Below are positions 23,596 to 34,214 of a DNA stretch of 64,000 nucleotides, piece after piece. A program made the position numbers and the translations under genes. How positions within the stretch are numbered: position 1 is the first letter of the stretch; every line of letters starts with the position of its first letter. The notes beneath the pieces were generated by a model. It worked only from the letters and a program-made list of their open reading frames with translations, was not told the DNA's origin and searched no databases. The DNA is taken from NCBI RefSeq assembly GCF_027580225.2, contig NC_073359.2, positions 10,979,001-11,043,000 on the forward strand. The letters run 5' to 3'. The stretch comes from Misgurnus anguillicaudatus. Its lineage: Eukaryota > Chordata > Actinopteri > Cypriniformes > Cobitidae.

Positions 23596-24112
23596 TTAAA
23601 GGGGCCATGGCATGAAAATCTGACTTTTTCCATGTTTAAGTGCTATGATTGGGTCCCCAGTGCTTCTATCAACTCAAAAAAATGTGAAAAAGATCAACCC
23701 AGTAACTTAGTTTTGGTAAACCATCTCTCTGCAAGCACAAGAAAAATGGGTCTTGAAATTTGTCTCCCCTTATGATGTCATAAAGAGCTCTTATTATAAT
23801 AATACCACCCCTTAATCTGCACTATCCAACCACAGCACTGCCATTTAGTGCAGAGAAAAGCACAATTGAGTTTTAATTGCAACAAACCACCATCATTGTG
23901 ATCAGTGTTTGAATTTCATCAGCTCATTTGGATTTTAAAGGACACACCCCAAAACGGCACATTTTTGCACACACCTACAAAGTGGCAATTTTAACATGCT
24001 ATACTAAATTATTTATATGGTATTTTGAGCTAAAAATTTACACATGTGCTCTGGGGACACCAAAGATTTATTTGACATCTTAAAAAAAGTCTTGTGCCAT
24101 GGCCCCTTTAAC
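23596..24112 (+). repeat. MITE family J (TTAAAGGGGCCATG), copy 1
   Basis: Ends GTTAAAGGGGCCATGGCA and the inverse TGCCATGGCCCCTTTAAC are near-perfect inverted repeats. Internal blocks AAAATCTGACTTTTTCCATG, TATGATGTCATAA and GCTCTGGGGACACCAAAG recur in the copies at 24253-25111 (reverse), 60591-61018 and 61359-61857. Confidence 0.8.
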
Positions 24113-24252
24113 ATAACTTATAAAAACAAGTTGAAATGGAAATTAATTTGTTAAAGTGAAAGTCACATAAAAATATATGTTGATTTAATATCATTTTTTA
24201 CAGTGCAGTTTGAAATAATACAAAGCTATGTAAACGACAACAAATAGATTTT

Positions 24253-25111
24253 TTAAAGGGGTCAAATTATGAATTAATTTTTAAGATGTAAAATAATTCT
24301 TTGGTGTTCCCAAAGTGCTTATTTGAAGTTTAAGCTCAAAATACACCACAGATAATTTATTACACTGCAAAAAATTATTTTCAAGAAAAAAAGTCTTAGT
24401 TTTTTTGTCTTGTTTTCAGTAAAAATATCTGCAAATTCTTAAATTAAGATGCTTTTTATTGATGAGCAAAACGACCCAAGAAAATAAGTCTAGTTTTTAT
24501 ACTAAAAATATCAAATTTAGGTGATTTTGTGCATAAACAAGCAAAAAAATACACTACATTTCAAGAAATTTTTTTAAGATTTTTTGCTTATCCCATTGGC
24601 AGATTTTTTGCTTGTTTTATGCACAAAATCACTTAAATCTTAATTTAAGAATTTTTTGATATTTTACTGAAAACAAGACAAAAATACTAAGAATTTTTTT
24701 CTTGAAAATCATTTTTTTGCAGTATATAGCATCTTAAAATTCCCATTTTGCAAAAATGTGCCATTTTGGGTGTGTCCTTTAAAATGCAAATGAGCTGATG
24801 AAATGCAAACACTGATCGCAATGATGGTGTTTTGTTGCAATTTTAAAAGTGTCTCTCTCTTTCTCTGCACTAAATGGCAGTGGTTGGATAGTGCAGATTA
24901 AGGGGCAGTGTTATTGTAATTTGCCTTGCTACCTACCTTACAAAACGTGTGAAATCTAAACGATCCAATTTTTCACATGCTTGCAAAAAATGGATTACTC
25001 CAAGTTACTGGGTTGATCTTTTTCATGTTTTCTAGGTTAATAGAAGCACCGGGGACCCAATTATAGCACTTAAACATGGAAGTCAGATTTTCACGCTATG
25101 ACCCCTTTAAA
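24253..25111 (-). repeat. MITE family J, copy 2, reverse and interrupted
   Basis: Reverse-oriented relative to 23596-24112. It ends in CATGGAAGTCAGATTTTCAC with GCTATGACCCCTTTAA, and its centre contains GGTTGGATAGTGCAGATTAA. A family K foldback element is inserted at 24362-24725, which explains its greater length. Confidence 0.75.
24362..24725. repeat. Foldback family K, copy nested in family J
   Basis: Ends ACACTGCAAAAAATTATTTT and the inverse of AAAATCATTTTTTTGCAGT. The arms carry TTTTTGTCTTGTTTTCAGTA and its inverse TACTGAAAACAAGACAAAAA near the far end, so the element is a hairpin almost throughout. Confidence 0.8.
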
Positions 25112-26320
25112 GTTTAATTAAGGGTCATGCCCACACACACAAACTCCATTGCTGTTTTTCCAGATCCCCCTACACTGACATGCTTCAGATAAGAGCGGGG
25201 CATCTAGACATTAATTAGTCCTTCGTCTTATCCATGTCAAAACCCAAGCGGCTTGATCAATGCCGCATGCCGTTTAAATTGGCGGCCTTGTGATAGGAAC
25301 ATAGCTTAATGTCATTACGTCCATTAGCATCTATGTGAAACCTCCTTCAGAAACGCTGGGATAATGAGACAGCCCTGTTGCCAAACCGGTCTGAAGAAGC
25401 AAAGAGGATCTGTGGTATTTGACCTTTCATTAGATCCTGCAAAATTAAAAGCCATAGGGTTGGCCTGAACATTGCAAGACGGACATACCCTTTGAAGTGC
25501 TAATGTTGGACCACCTACGGTCCGTCTTCTCTCATTAATCTGTTTTTTAGATATTTTTCTACCTGGCACACCGAATCTGAACTGCCTGCAGGAATCGTTC
25601 ATTAAAAAAATATATCTAGTGTAGCTGTGTGGGTGTACATAGAAGTCCGCTGTTGGTTTATGAGATACTGTTCAGTACAGTCCCTGATCTATATACATAA
25701 TAACAATGGTCATCTTTTCATTCTGAAATATATCTATATATGAAATATATCTGTACTTATATTAGTATTTATATTTATATGTTTCAAACTAGATTATGTA
25801 TTTTGTTTAAGTAATTGCTTTTTAGGAACATACAGTAGCATGTGAACACAACAAACACAATAACAATATCGGCAGCAGGGCCTTAGAGATAAAGCCAGCA
25901 GCATCAACCGTGCCAACTTCTACTTAAATTCTTGCATTCAGCTTCGCACACAATATGCTACCAAATAAAAAAATATATATATTACAAGCGCAGAGATTTT
26001 TTTTCAATTTGGAGCGCCCTGCAGGCTTCGGCTTGCTATCCAAGGAATCACGGCCAAGTACATCACCAACATTAATTTATAAAAGAAAAACAGTGGCACT
26101 GCAAAGATGTGACACTGCTAGCATGAGGGTCTGTAGCAGTTTTGATTTAATAACACAACATCTGATATTGGCAGAGATGAGAAATAATGAAGCGCTGGAC
26201 ATATTTCCAAATGCTAATTGCCACCTGCCCTGTGTTTGCAGTTTTGTAGGGAGACGAGGAAAGAAATCGCATTACTCGGAAAGAAAATTTGGAAGAGTGA
26301 GATTATGTTTAATTAAATAG
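25112..26320. other. Unique-looking region, candidate conserved non-coding DNA
   Basis: Between repeats, two stretches (about 25180-25600 and 25980-26300) have balanced composition and motifs such as TTAATTAGTCC, TCATTAATCTG and GAAATAATGAAGCGC, as often seen in developmental enhancers. Open frames of 92 and 121 codons occur here without recognised domains. No alignment was possible, so this is only a suggestion. Confidence 0.25.
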
Positions 26321-26836
26321 CGCATTAAGGTTTATGTCACCATTCACACAGCACTTTGGTCCCAGAAAATACCCGTAAAATTGGCAGGCAAGCTTCTGTG
26401 TGAACGCAAACACATCCTTAAATGTTCTGGGATCACTCCCAGAAAGAGGACATAGTAACATTGGCAAAAGATACCCGGTTTCTGCAAACTGGATTAAAGC
26501 TGAGATCAGGGAGCTCGTCACTATCCATCTAACAGCATGACAGAACGGCGCGTCACACGCTACTTTCTTATCATAAACAAAACTGCACGCAAGTGGTTGA
26601 GAGAAATAATGGATAATAAGCAAACTTCAGACCAAAAGAGAAAAAAAAATACTTAAACACGTCAAGTGTCTTTCCGAGATCTTTCCGGTATCTGTTTGAA
26701 CGCACACACAGATTCTGGCAAATCATTGGCAGTGTGAATGAACCAAAAATCAAACAATCACTGATGCATTTTTCGTGATGTCAGTGTGAAAAGGGCTATA
26801 GTGTGCACGATCACATTTATATTTTATTTTAGAAAA
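26321..26836. repeat. Possible decayed DNA element (TGTGAACGCA motifs)
   Basis: TGTGTGAACGCAAACA, TTTGAACGCACACAC and AGTGTGAATGAACC recur, and ATTCACACAG near 26343 is mirrored by GTGTGAAAAG near 26793. This resembles a decayed inverted-repeat element, and the 104-codon minus-strand frame inside it is probably incidental. Confidence 0.35.
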
Positions 26837-26844
26837 TGTAAAAT

Positions 26845-27647
26845 CAGGGTTTCCCCCAGACAATTTATTATTTAAGGTGGTAGGATTTGTGGTGGTTTGG
26901 GGCCAGGGGGCGTGGCAATCAAAGGGGCGGGCGTATGTGTCATGATAATGAAAATGAAAATATTTTTATTAAAAAAACACTAAATAAAACTTAATTTTGA
27001 AGAAACCATGACAGATAATGAACACATTCTAGATTATTAATGAATTTAATGTTTTTACCTTTAACGGGAATAGCTGCGTGATGAAGTGAAACTAAAGGGT
27101 TAATAAACACAAACTGAAGCAGATGTTGTAGAACGTCTGTCGAACAATGATAGATAGCGCAAAAATTGTAAAAACTGATTATTTCCCACTATTAATTGCA
27201 TTATCTTGGAGGAGTGTGGCTGCTGTAGCATGTAAATAATGCACATAAATAACGTGAGCAAGAGCGCTCAACAATTATATCGAATCAACAGGCACATGCA
27301 ACCTAGGTAGCAGGTTGCTCAAACAACAAAATCACCAGCTAACTTACTTTAAATTAGCAAGAACTGTAGACTAATACAATAACAGGCTTAAATAAACCCA
27401 AAACATAAGTCCACTTATAGTTCTCACGGACACGCGTTTTATCAACTGGCCATCCTCCAGACAGTGACGGACCATTTCGGCCGTGTGGCGCACGTTGCCG
27501 CCCTCGTCCGCGCTATTCTCCGAGATGCACTTGAAGGCGTTTGTGCAGTGAATTTTTACTTTTATTTTTTTTTAACGACCTAGTTAAGGCGGTAGGGTTT
27601 CCCAGCTTAGGTGGGCCGTCCAAACTGCAAAGTGCTGCTGGAAACCC
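26845..27647. mobile_element. hAT-like non-autonomous element (CAGGGTTTCC ends)
   Basis: Begins CAGGGTTTCCCCCAGAC and ends GCTGCTGGAAACCC. Direct repeats TGTAAAAT lie at 26837-26844 and 27648-27655, an 8-bp duplication as made by hAT transposases. Subterminal AAGGTGGTAGGATT and its near-inverse partner AAGGCGGTAGGGTTTCCC occur at the two ends. No transposase ORF. Confidence 0.72.
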
Positions 27648-27956
27648 TGTAAAATAATATGCATTATGTAACAATGCCAGATCCAGATGTAGTATGCAAG
27701 TCTTTAACATGACCATACTCAGTCAATATTAAAGATATCAAGGTTATATTGACACAGAACGCTCTTTAGATTGTGATGATTTTATAAAAAAACGTAAATT
27801 ACAAAAAATTACTTTAGCTGGGTTTATTTTACTGACTGGGTCACATTTGACCTCAAAACTACACCAAACTATAAATGTAAAAATATATATATATTTTAAT
27901 ATGCATAATGTTGACCTAAATCCAGGGAGTGTCATCAATTTATCTTTATTTTGCAT

Positions 27957-28327
27957 TTTAAAGGTGCATTGTGTAACTTTTTGAAGGATCTCTTGACAGA
28001 AATGCAATATAATATAGAAAACTATATTTTATTCATGGTGCATAAAGACCGTACATAATAAACTGTATTGTTTTTATTACCTTAGAATGAGACGTTTTAT
28101 CTACATACACCGCGGGTCTCCTTACATGGAGGCGTGTTCATGTTTCTACAGTAGCCCTAAATAGATAACTGTTTTACAGACTGCGTTTCATCCCTATGTT
28201 GTATCAGACAACAACGACATGTTTGTTCTGAGGCAGCTAGCATAACTTATCACTGCGTTTCGAAATTGAGATTAGTTGCAATTCACAATCTCACCACTAG
28301 ATGCAACTAAAAACCCTGTACCTTTGA
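27957..28327 (-). repeat. MITE family G, copy 2 (reverse)
   Basis: Begins AAGGTGCATTGTGTAACTTT and is the reverse complement of 15606-15967 in its interior: AGGATCTCTTGACAGAAATG and GAGACGTTTTATCTACATAC. The far end is decayed (CCCTGTACCTTTGA). Confidence 0.7.
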
Positions 28328-28345
28328 CTTCAAATAAAATTGTGT

Positions 28346-28909
28346 TAAAGGAACACTCCACTTTTTTAAATTTACTAATTTTCCAGCTCCCCTAGGGTTA
28401 AATATTTGATTTTTACCATTTTGGAATACATTCAGCCGATCACCGGGTCTAGCGGTACCACTTTCAGCATAGCTTAGCATAATCCATTGAATCTGATTAG
28501 ACCATTAGCATCATGCTCAAAAATAACCAAAGAGTTTTGATATTTTTCCTATTTAAAACTTGACTCTTCTGTAGTTAAATTGTGTACTAAGACCGACAGA
28601 AAATTAAAAGTTGCGATTGTCTAGTCAGATATGGCTAGGAACTATACTCTCATTCCGGCGTAATAAGGACTTTGCTGCAGGAGGCGCAATGATATTAATA
28701 GACCGAAAATAGTCCCTTAGTAACTTTTAATAGCAACAAAAATATCGCAACTCTTTGGTTCTTTTTGAGCACGATGCTAAATGGTCTTATCAGATTCAAT
28801 GGATTGTGCTAAGCTATGCTAAAAGTGGTACTGCCAGACCCGGAGATCATCTGAATGGATTCCAAAACGGTGAAATACTAATATTTACCTCTAGGGGAGC
28901 TGTCCCTTC
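28346..28909. repeat. Foldback family H, complete copy
   Basis: TAAAGGAACACTCCACTTTT at the left; arms contain TTCCAGCTCCCCTAGGG and ATTGAATCTGATTAGACCAT, mirrored by CTTATCAGATTCAATGGATT and CTCTAGGGGAGCTG near the right end. The loop is near GAGGCGCAATGATATTA. About 560 bp, no coding sequence. Confidence 0.8.
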
Positions 28910-29740
28910 AAGTTTGGGAAGCAAAGAATAAGTGAAAAAATTTGTGTTATATACAATGCATTTGTGCATATCTTATATCCTGTGTGTATATTTGGGCAAT
29001 AAATGCATACAGAAAATGTGCACAGCGTTAAAACGGTACGAGTAGAAATCTAGGACACTATATTGAAAAACCGTCTCTCTTTTAACTCCAAAACGAATGC
29101 AACCCCAATACATCTAATTCGAGCTTCCTAAAAAAAAGTCGTCCTGTGGCTACAAATGTCCCTTTTCAAATGGGTTATCATGCCAGGCTGATCTCGGTTC
29201 AGATGTTGCTATGCGTCTCCTGGGTCTTTCAGCAACAGGTTGAAAAAGACCCAAGGACAATTGCCAATGAATCTCCACTCAGACTCTCATACCGATGACC
29301 CAGTTTACTGATGAAAAAACAATGGATGGCGGTGGGGGCTCGGAGAGACCAACAGGAACCAAGACCGGACATGGTGTCCATGGCGACCCTCGGTCTCCAT
29401 GACGACAAGAGAGACCGACTTCTTCCTTGTAAGCCTGAAGATTCACAACATGCCGTTCTTCATGGCTGAGTAGAATGTGCTTCGGAGTAAAAATAATGGG
29501 TTTTACACGAGAGGTAAAGATGTCAGTGTTGCATATGACAAACATTTAGGTTTAATTTCTATTTACCTACGACCAGTTAATTCGCAGAGGTGGGGACCTT
29601 TACACACCTTTCTGGGTTCTGATTCTGAGTGTCACATTCTTATTAAAAAAAATGGTTTTAATACATATAAAAGTAAAGGACTGCTTGGGTTTAAACGTAC
29701 GTAAAAGCTCCCACATGTTTGTCTGCACATACATTATACA
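28910..29740. other. No recognised feature
   Basis: Unique-looking DNA with a GC-richer segment at 29330-29440 (CATGGTGTCCATGGCGACC). An 88-codon minus-strand frame there has no recognised domain or splice boundaries. Confidence 0.35.
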
Positions 29741-29951
29741 CTGTCAAAAATAAAGGTATGAAGCTGTCACTGGGGCAGTACCCTTTAAAAAAGGTCCTAA
29801 TATGTACCATTTAGGTACAAATATGTTCCTTTAAAGGTACATTTTGGCAGTTCAAAGTACTAATATGCACTCTTTGGGTACAAAGGTGTACCTTTTTGAA
29901 AGGGTACTGTCCCAGTGACAACTTTTGTACCTTTTATTTCTGAGAGTGTAT
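29741..29951. repeat. MITE family C, most complete copy
   Basis: ACACTGTCAAAAATAAAGGT at the left; the right end TTTTATTTCTGAGAGTGTA is the approximate inverse. CAGTACCCTTTAAAAAAGG is mirrored by CCTTTTTGAAAGGGTACTG. Related to 4198-4382 and 12075-12260. Confidence 0.8.
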
Positions 29952-30235
29952 AAATGCAGCAACAGGTGCATAATATTATGTTTATGTATCGTTTTTTTAA
30001 AAAGCCACTAAATGCCACCTGCGTCAAAAATAAAATAAAGATATTAACCAAATGCTCTCGTCACATATTATACTGTACGCTCATTAAATACTTTTGCTTT
30101 AAATCCGCTTAATCCCATCCTCAGGCCATTCAGAAACACGGCTTTGTTGGCAGAATCCATTAAGGGTTTTAATAAAAAAATGCTAATTTACAAGAAAACA
30201 TGTTAGACGCACTAAGTGTGATTTGCATCTAAACA

Positions 30236-30771
30236 ATTAATTATGGAGGACCACAAGAGTCATGCAAAATGTAATAAAGAACTTCAATATTTAATAACTA
30301 CCTGGACAATAAAAATAGCAATTAATACATTTGTTTAAAAAATCATTAATTAATCTATAAATAAATAGACAAAGTTACAAAAAAATCATTATGTAACATT
30401 TTATTAGTCAATAAAAAGTGAGATTATAAAAATAACGTAGAAATTATTTCCATTATTTAATTAAGAATTTATAAATGCAATTTAAAATGATGAACTTATT
30501 GAGTGTGTTATGTTGTTTTTGTAAATTGTTATATTAATTAACTATTTATTAATGGATTAATATTTCATTTCTACACTATTTTTATAATCTCACTTTTTAT
30601 TGCCTAATAAAATGTTACATAATGATATTTTTTTGTAACTTTATTTATTTATAGATTAATTAATGAATTTTTTAAAAAAATGTATTAATTGCTATTTTTT
30701 ATTGTCCAGGTAGTTATTAAATATTGAAGTTCTTTATTACATTTTGCATGACTCTTGTGGTCCATAATTAA
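30236..30771. repeat. AT-rich long palindromic MITE
   Basis: TTAATTATGGAGGACCACAA through GTAATAAAGAAC is mirrored by GTTCTTTATTACATTTTG through TTGTGGTCCATAATTAA. The arms of about 230-260 bp are almost exact inverses, including ACTACCTGGACAATAAAAAT and GAGATTATAAAAATA. The centre is near 30500. No coding sequence. Confidence 0.8.
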
Positions 30772-31237
30772 TAAGTTATGCAACTACAATAATTTTAGCA
30801 TGGTATACCACGAGTATACCACTACTGGGTCTAAAACATGTGTTAAAGGAAACTTTTTGGATGTTATGGGTTATTTTAGGAGTTCCCTGCAAAACAGAAA
30901 GTAAACTAATTCTCACTGATGTTCTTAGATGTTTGAAGACCTCCCATCATGCCCGGCTCTCGCTCTAAGTGGAGCAGTTTAGATGTGTGGCCAAAGTGAG
31001 GATGAAAATGCATCCACTTAGTGTTAATAATTAATCAAGGCATCTTACAGTACAGCAGTGCTGGTAGATTCAGATGGATGGTCTGTATAGTTAAGGAGGA
31101 ATCGATTAGCACTGCAGTATAGACGGGAGAGATCTAAATAAATTTGTAATTTGCGTAATACAGAACTGCGATTCATTAATATATGCAAAATTCGTGTGAG
31201 GAGTCTCTAATTTTAATTTTGATTCTTTATTGTTTTG
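30772..31237. other. Unique-looking DNA, possible conserved non-coding segment
   Basis: No repeat or gene recognised. The stretch 30900-31140 is of balanced composition with GTTAATAATTAATCAAGG, which would suit a regulatory element, but nothing here proves it. Confidence 0.25.
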
Positions 31238-31478
31238 CCTTAAAGGGACACCATGAAACTTTTTGGCCACTAGGGGGTGCTAGACACGTATTTTTCACTT
31301 CTAGCGCCCCTAGAGCCCACAAGCGCCGCAGCACTGTCGCAAAGGAAAGGAACTGGCCAACCTTAAAACTAAACTAAAAACTAAACATTTAAAACGCTAA
31401 ACGATCAACATTTTGAGACAACAGAGAGAAACGCAGTCATGTTACAACTTTCTGATGAGGAACTCGTCGTGGCAGAAG

Positions 31479-31727
31479 CCATTTCTCAATCTGAAGGTTG
31501 CAGCCTCCGGATGTCTTATTTCTAAGCTGTATACGTCATCAAGACTGTCTTATTTCACAATATTAACAATTACAAAGTTGACTATTATACTTAGTTAATC
31601 GTAAATTGTTGCAGTATGCTTATGACTTGCGAATGTAATGCTCAGTTTACCTTAATAACCCAGGCTTGATGACGTGTGCAGCCTGCATATTTGACCTCCG
31701 GAGGCTGCAGCCTTCCAATTCAGAAAC
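31479..31727. repeat. Nested MITE, TTTCTCAATCTGAAGG ends
   Basis: TTTCTCAATCTGAAGGTTGC with AGCCTCCGGA at the left; TCCGGAGGCTGCAGCC with TTCCAATTCAGAAA at the right. The 31-bp ends pair with few mismatches. The core contains CATCAAGACTG/CAGGCTTGATGACG. Confidence 0.75.
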
Positions 31728-32175
31728 GACCAGACGTATTTCCTTGCCTTTTTCCAAACAAATATTGTTGCATCCTCTCTCTCTGCCTCGCCACCAGGAT
31801 TTTCCGCAATGGCGCTCGTTTTTCCTCTTTTTTGTGTGAAAATCGCTCCAAATCCAAGTAAACCGATGCGTTTAGGTCTGCCGCTTTGTAATACGTCACG
31901 CGAGTGACAGCGGAACGCAGCAAATGAGGAAGAGAGAAGAGAGAAACGCTCGGATCTGATTGGTGAATGAATAGGGTTTGGTTTTACACTGTGACCAAGT
32001 TTGAGTGCTATAGCAACATGGATTGTATGTAAATATCATAGACACAGTAAAAGAAAGGTAAATACGTGGACACAGCATCTGAATACAGGGAACTATGTGC
32101 AATATAATCGCCGTAATTTATAAAGAACATCGCATTTATGTATGAATCAACAGTTTATATAAAAAATTGCTTTAA

Positions 32176-32242
32176 AGGGGAATCGAACCCGGGTCGCCCG
32201 TGTCATAGGTCCGTGACATTAAAGACTGTGCCACAGAGTCAC
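32176..32242 (-). tRNA. tRNA-like sequence, probably SINE or tRNA relic
   Basis: On the minus strand the segment has an A-box-like TGTGGCACAGTCTT and a good B-box GGGTTCGATTCC within a T-arm context CCCGGGTTCGATTCCCC. A hairpin TGTCA/TGACA with the loop CGGACCTA sits where the anticodon arm would be. The acceptor stem and anticodon loop geometry are poor, so it is unlikely to be a functional tRNA; a tRNA-derived repeat is more likely. Confidence 0.4.
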
Positions 32243-32653
32243 ATAATAGAAACTGCTCTCTACACTCCTTAAGTAGCCTCCAGCAAAATTCACGTTAAAA
32301 ACAAATTGTGTGGAGGAAGTGACGTATGCCGTAAAGCAGTCGAATTTTGTAGTTTTTTTTGTGCTCTGGTTACTACCAGAAACCCTAAGTTTTAAAATAC
32401 GAGTAAAAGTGATACAGACCCCGTCAGGCTATGGTAGACATGTCATTCAACCTATTTAAAGTCGATGTATTATCACAAGGGTCTTGAAAATGTATTATGA
32501 AGGTTGAAAAATTACATGGTGTCACTTTAACTTTAGTGTACCTATATTATATATATTTTCTAAATTGTTTGGTTGCACAGATTACAGTGTATACCAGATT
32601 TACATTTCACTAGATTGTACTGTATATGCCTAGTATGCATGCATAACTACGTA

Positions 32654-33193
32654 CACTCACCTAAAGGATTATTAGGAACACCTGTTCAATTTCTCATTAG
32701 TGTAATGGTGTGGGGGATGTTTTCTTGGCACACTTTAGGCCCCTTAGTGCCAATTGGGCATCGTTTAGATGCCACGGCCTACCTGAGCATTGTTTCTGAC
32801 CATGTCCATCCCTTTATGACCACCATGTACACATCCCCTGATGGCTACTTTCAGCAGGATAATGCACCATGTCACAAAGCTCGAATCATTTCAAATTGGT
32901 TTCTTGAACATGACAATGAGTTCACAGTACTAAAATGGCCCCCACAGTCACCAGATCTCAACCCAATAGAGCATCTTTGGGATGTGGTGGAACGGGAGCT
33001 TTGTGTCCTGGATGTGTATCCCACAAATCTCCATCAACTGCAAGATGCTATCCTATCAATATGGGCCAACATTTCTAAAGAATGCTTTCAGCACCTTGTT
33101 GAATCAATGCCACGTAGATAAGGCAGTTCTGAAGGCGAAAGGGGGTCAAACACAGTATTAGTATGGTGTTCCTAATAATCCTTTAAGTGAGTG
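32654..33193 (+). mobile_element. Internally deleted Tc1/mariner (DD36E type)
   Basis: Ends CACTCACCTAAAGGATTATT and its inverse AATAATCCTTTAAGTGAGTG, flanked by TA at 32652-32653 and 33194-33195. Compared with the 1201-bp relative at 50036-51236, about 0.66 kb is missing: the sequence jumps from the left terminal region (TTCAATTTCTCATTAG) to the middle of the transposase. It cannot make a transposase, but both termini are intact, so it is a candidate for mobilisation in trans. Confidence 0.88.
32699..33121 (+). pseudogene. Tc1 (DD36E) transposase C-terminal fragment
   Basis: The open frame runs from VMVWGMFSWHTLGP to VESMPRR and contains the second and third catalytic residues in QQDNAPCHK and [11 protein letters not shown]. 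There are 36 residues between the Asp of QQD and the Glu of NPIE. The N-terminal DNA-binding domain and first Asp are deleted. The frame opens upstream in non-homologous sequence at 32573, which is not part of the protein. The stop TAA at 33119 comes from a shift relative to the 50036 copy, which continues IEAVLKAKRSQTQY. Confidence 0.82.
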
Positions 33194-33753
33194 TATGTGA
33201 CAAATAAAAATCTTGAATCTTGAGAAAGAAGTCAATTGCGACGATATAAAAATACATCCAATTACATAATTATCATTCATTCAAATCATTGCATAGATTT
33301 ATTCTTAGTAAATGAAATAAGAGCTGATGCTATGAATAAGCATCCTATTTTAGGATCCACAATAACATTCACATCACTGGATACAGTAAGCTATTCTGAG
33401 GAAGAGGGAGGATGTTTAAACTCTAAATGCTGCTCTGGGATGACCTTACTTGCTTCAGACCTAACCAAATACAACTTAACTAAACAAACAAACAAACAAG
33501 GTCTCCAGGATTACATTAAAAATAAAAATAAATGTTTGTTTACAACTGAATTCTGCAGGTTGGTGGCTTTCCAGGTAAAGCTTTTGTTGCCCAAAGAAAA
33601 AGCTGCAATAAATGCAATTGCAGACCAAACTTCAATCAACATTAGGTGCTGTATAACATCACTTCACAGCATGAGGTTTGTATTTGTATCTATTTTAAGA
33701 GTGTTGCAATTGATAACACTTACATGTGTGCAGAGAAAAGTGCTTGCTTTCAG

Positions 33754-33882
33754 TGCTCGTGGCTCCAGATTCTCCTTCTCCGAGAAGATACTGGATGGAC
33801 CGAAGCTGGAAGCAAGGATCTGACAGCAGCACTACAGTAGCCCGTGAGATCCTAAACGACAATCACATGAGGATGTTTAGAG
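33754..33882 (+). CDS. Weak internal exon candidate (129 nt)
   Basis: Preceded by CTTGCTTTCAG and followed by GTAATGAT. The 129-nt segment stays open in a phase giving LVAPDSPSPRRYWMDRSWK then QGSDSSTTVAREILND and NHMRMFRG, a plausible polar protein segment. A second frame is also open over most of it, and the flanking 195-codon ORF (33236-33823) shows no recognisable domain. Family not recognised. The acceptor lacks a strong pyrimidine tract. Confidence 0.3.
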
Positions 33883-34214
33883 GTAATGATAATCATTTAA
33901 ACACATTATACAAGTTTCAAGTGTCCAATCATTCTATCCTTAGTGAAATACTAAAGCTAAACAGTAAAAGCTAAACTTCAGTACTTTTTATTTTACTTTG
34001 GGTTTAAAAAAATTTCTAAAGCACAATACATAACATGTCCTGCAACATTTGTACTGCGGACATAAATTACTCAAAATTACATAAACTGTTACGGGTTTCC
34101 ACTCTGGCTGGAGTTTTTAAAAATAATCGCTTTCAGAGGCCAGTTCTCTGTTTGCGTGCAAACGAAGGGAAATGTCTCAGTTTTTCAAAATAACCATGTA
34201 CGTGTAAACAGGGC
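33883..34214. other. No recognised feature
   Basis: AT-rich DNA leading into the satellite. Confidence 0.35.

Larger units (their letters stand above)
31239..32535. mobile_element. Composite non-autonomous element with TTAAAGGGACACCATG end
   Basis: The left end TTAAAGGGACACCATGAAAC and the right-end inverse of ATGGTGTCACTTTAA suggest one 1.3-kb element. Inside it lie a second MITE (31479-31727) and a tRNA-like segment (32176-32242). The relationship of the two outer ends is inferred from about 16 matching bases. Confidence 0.5.

Noticed and set aside
25955..26320. 121-codon plus-strand ORF
   Set aside because: Begins in an AT-rich tract, has no recognisable motif, and no splice or promoter context; kept only as possible conserved non-coding DNA.
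26309..26623. 104-codon minus-strand ORF
   Set aside because: Coincides with a probable decayed inverted-repeat element; no homology or splice context.
33236..33823. 195-codon ORF as a full gene
   Set aside because: Most of it is AT-rich low-information sequence without a domain; only the last part (33754 onward) looks exon-like, and in a different frame.
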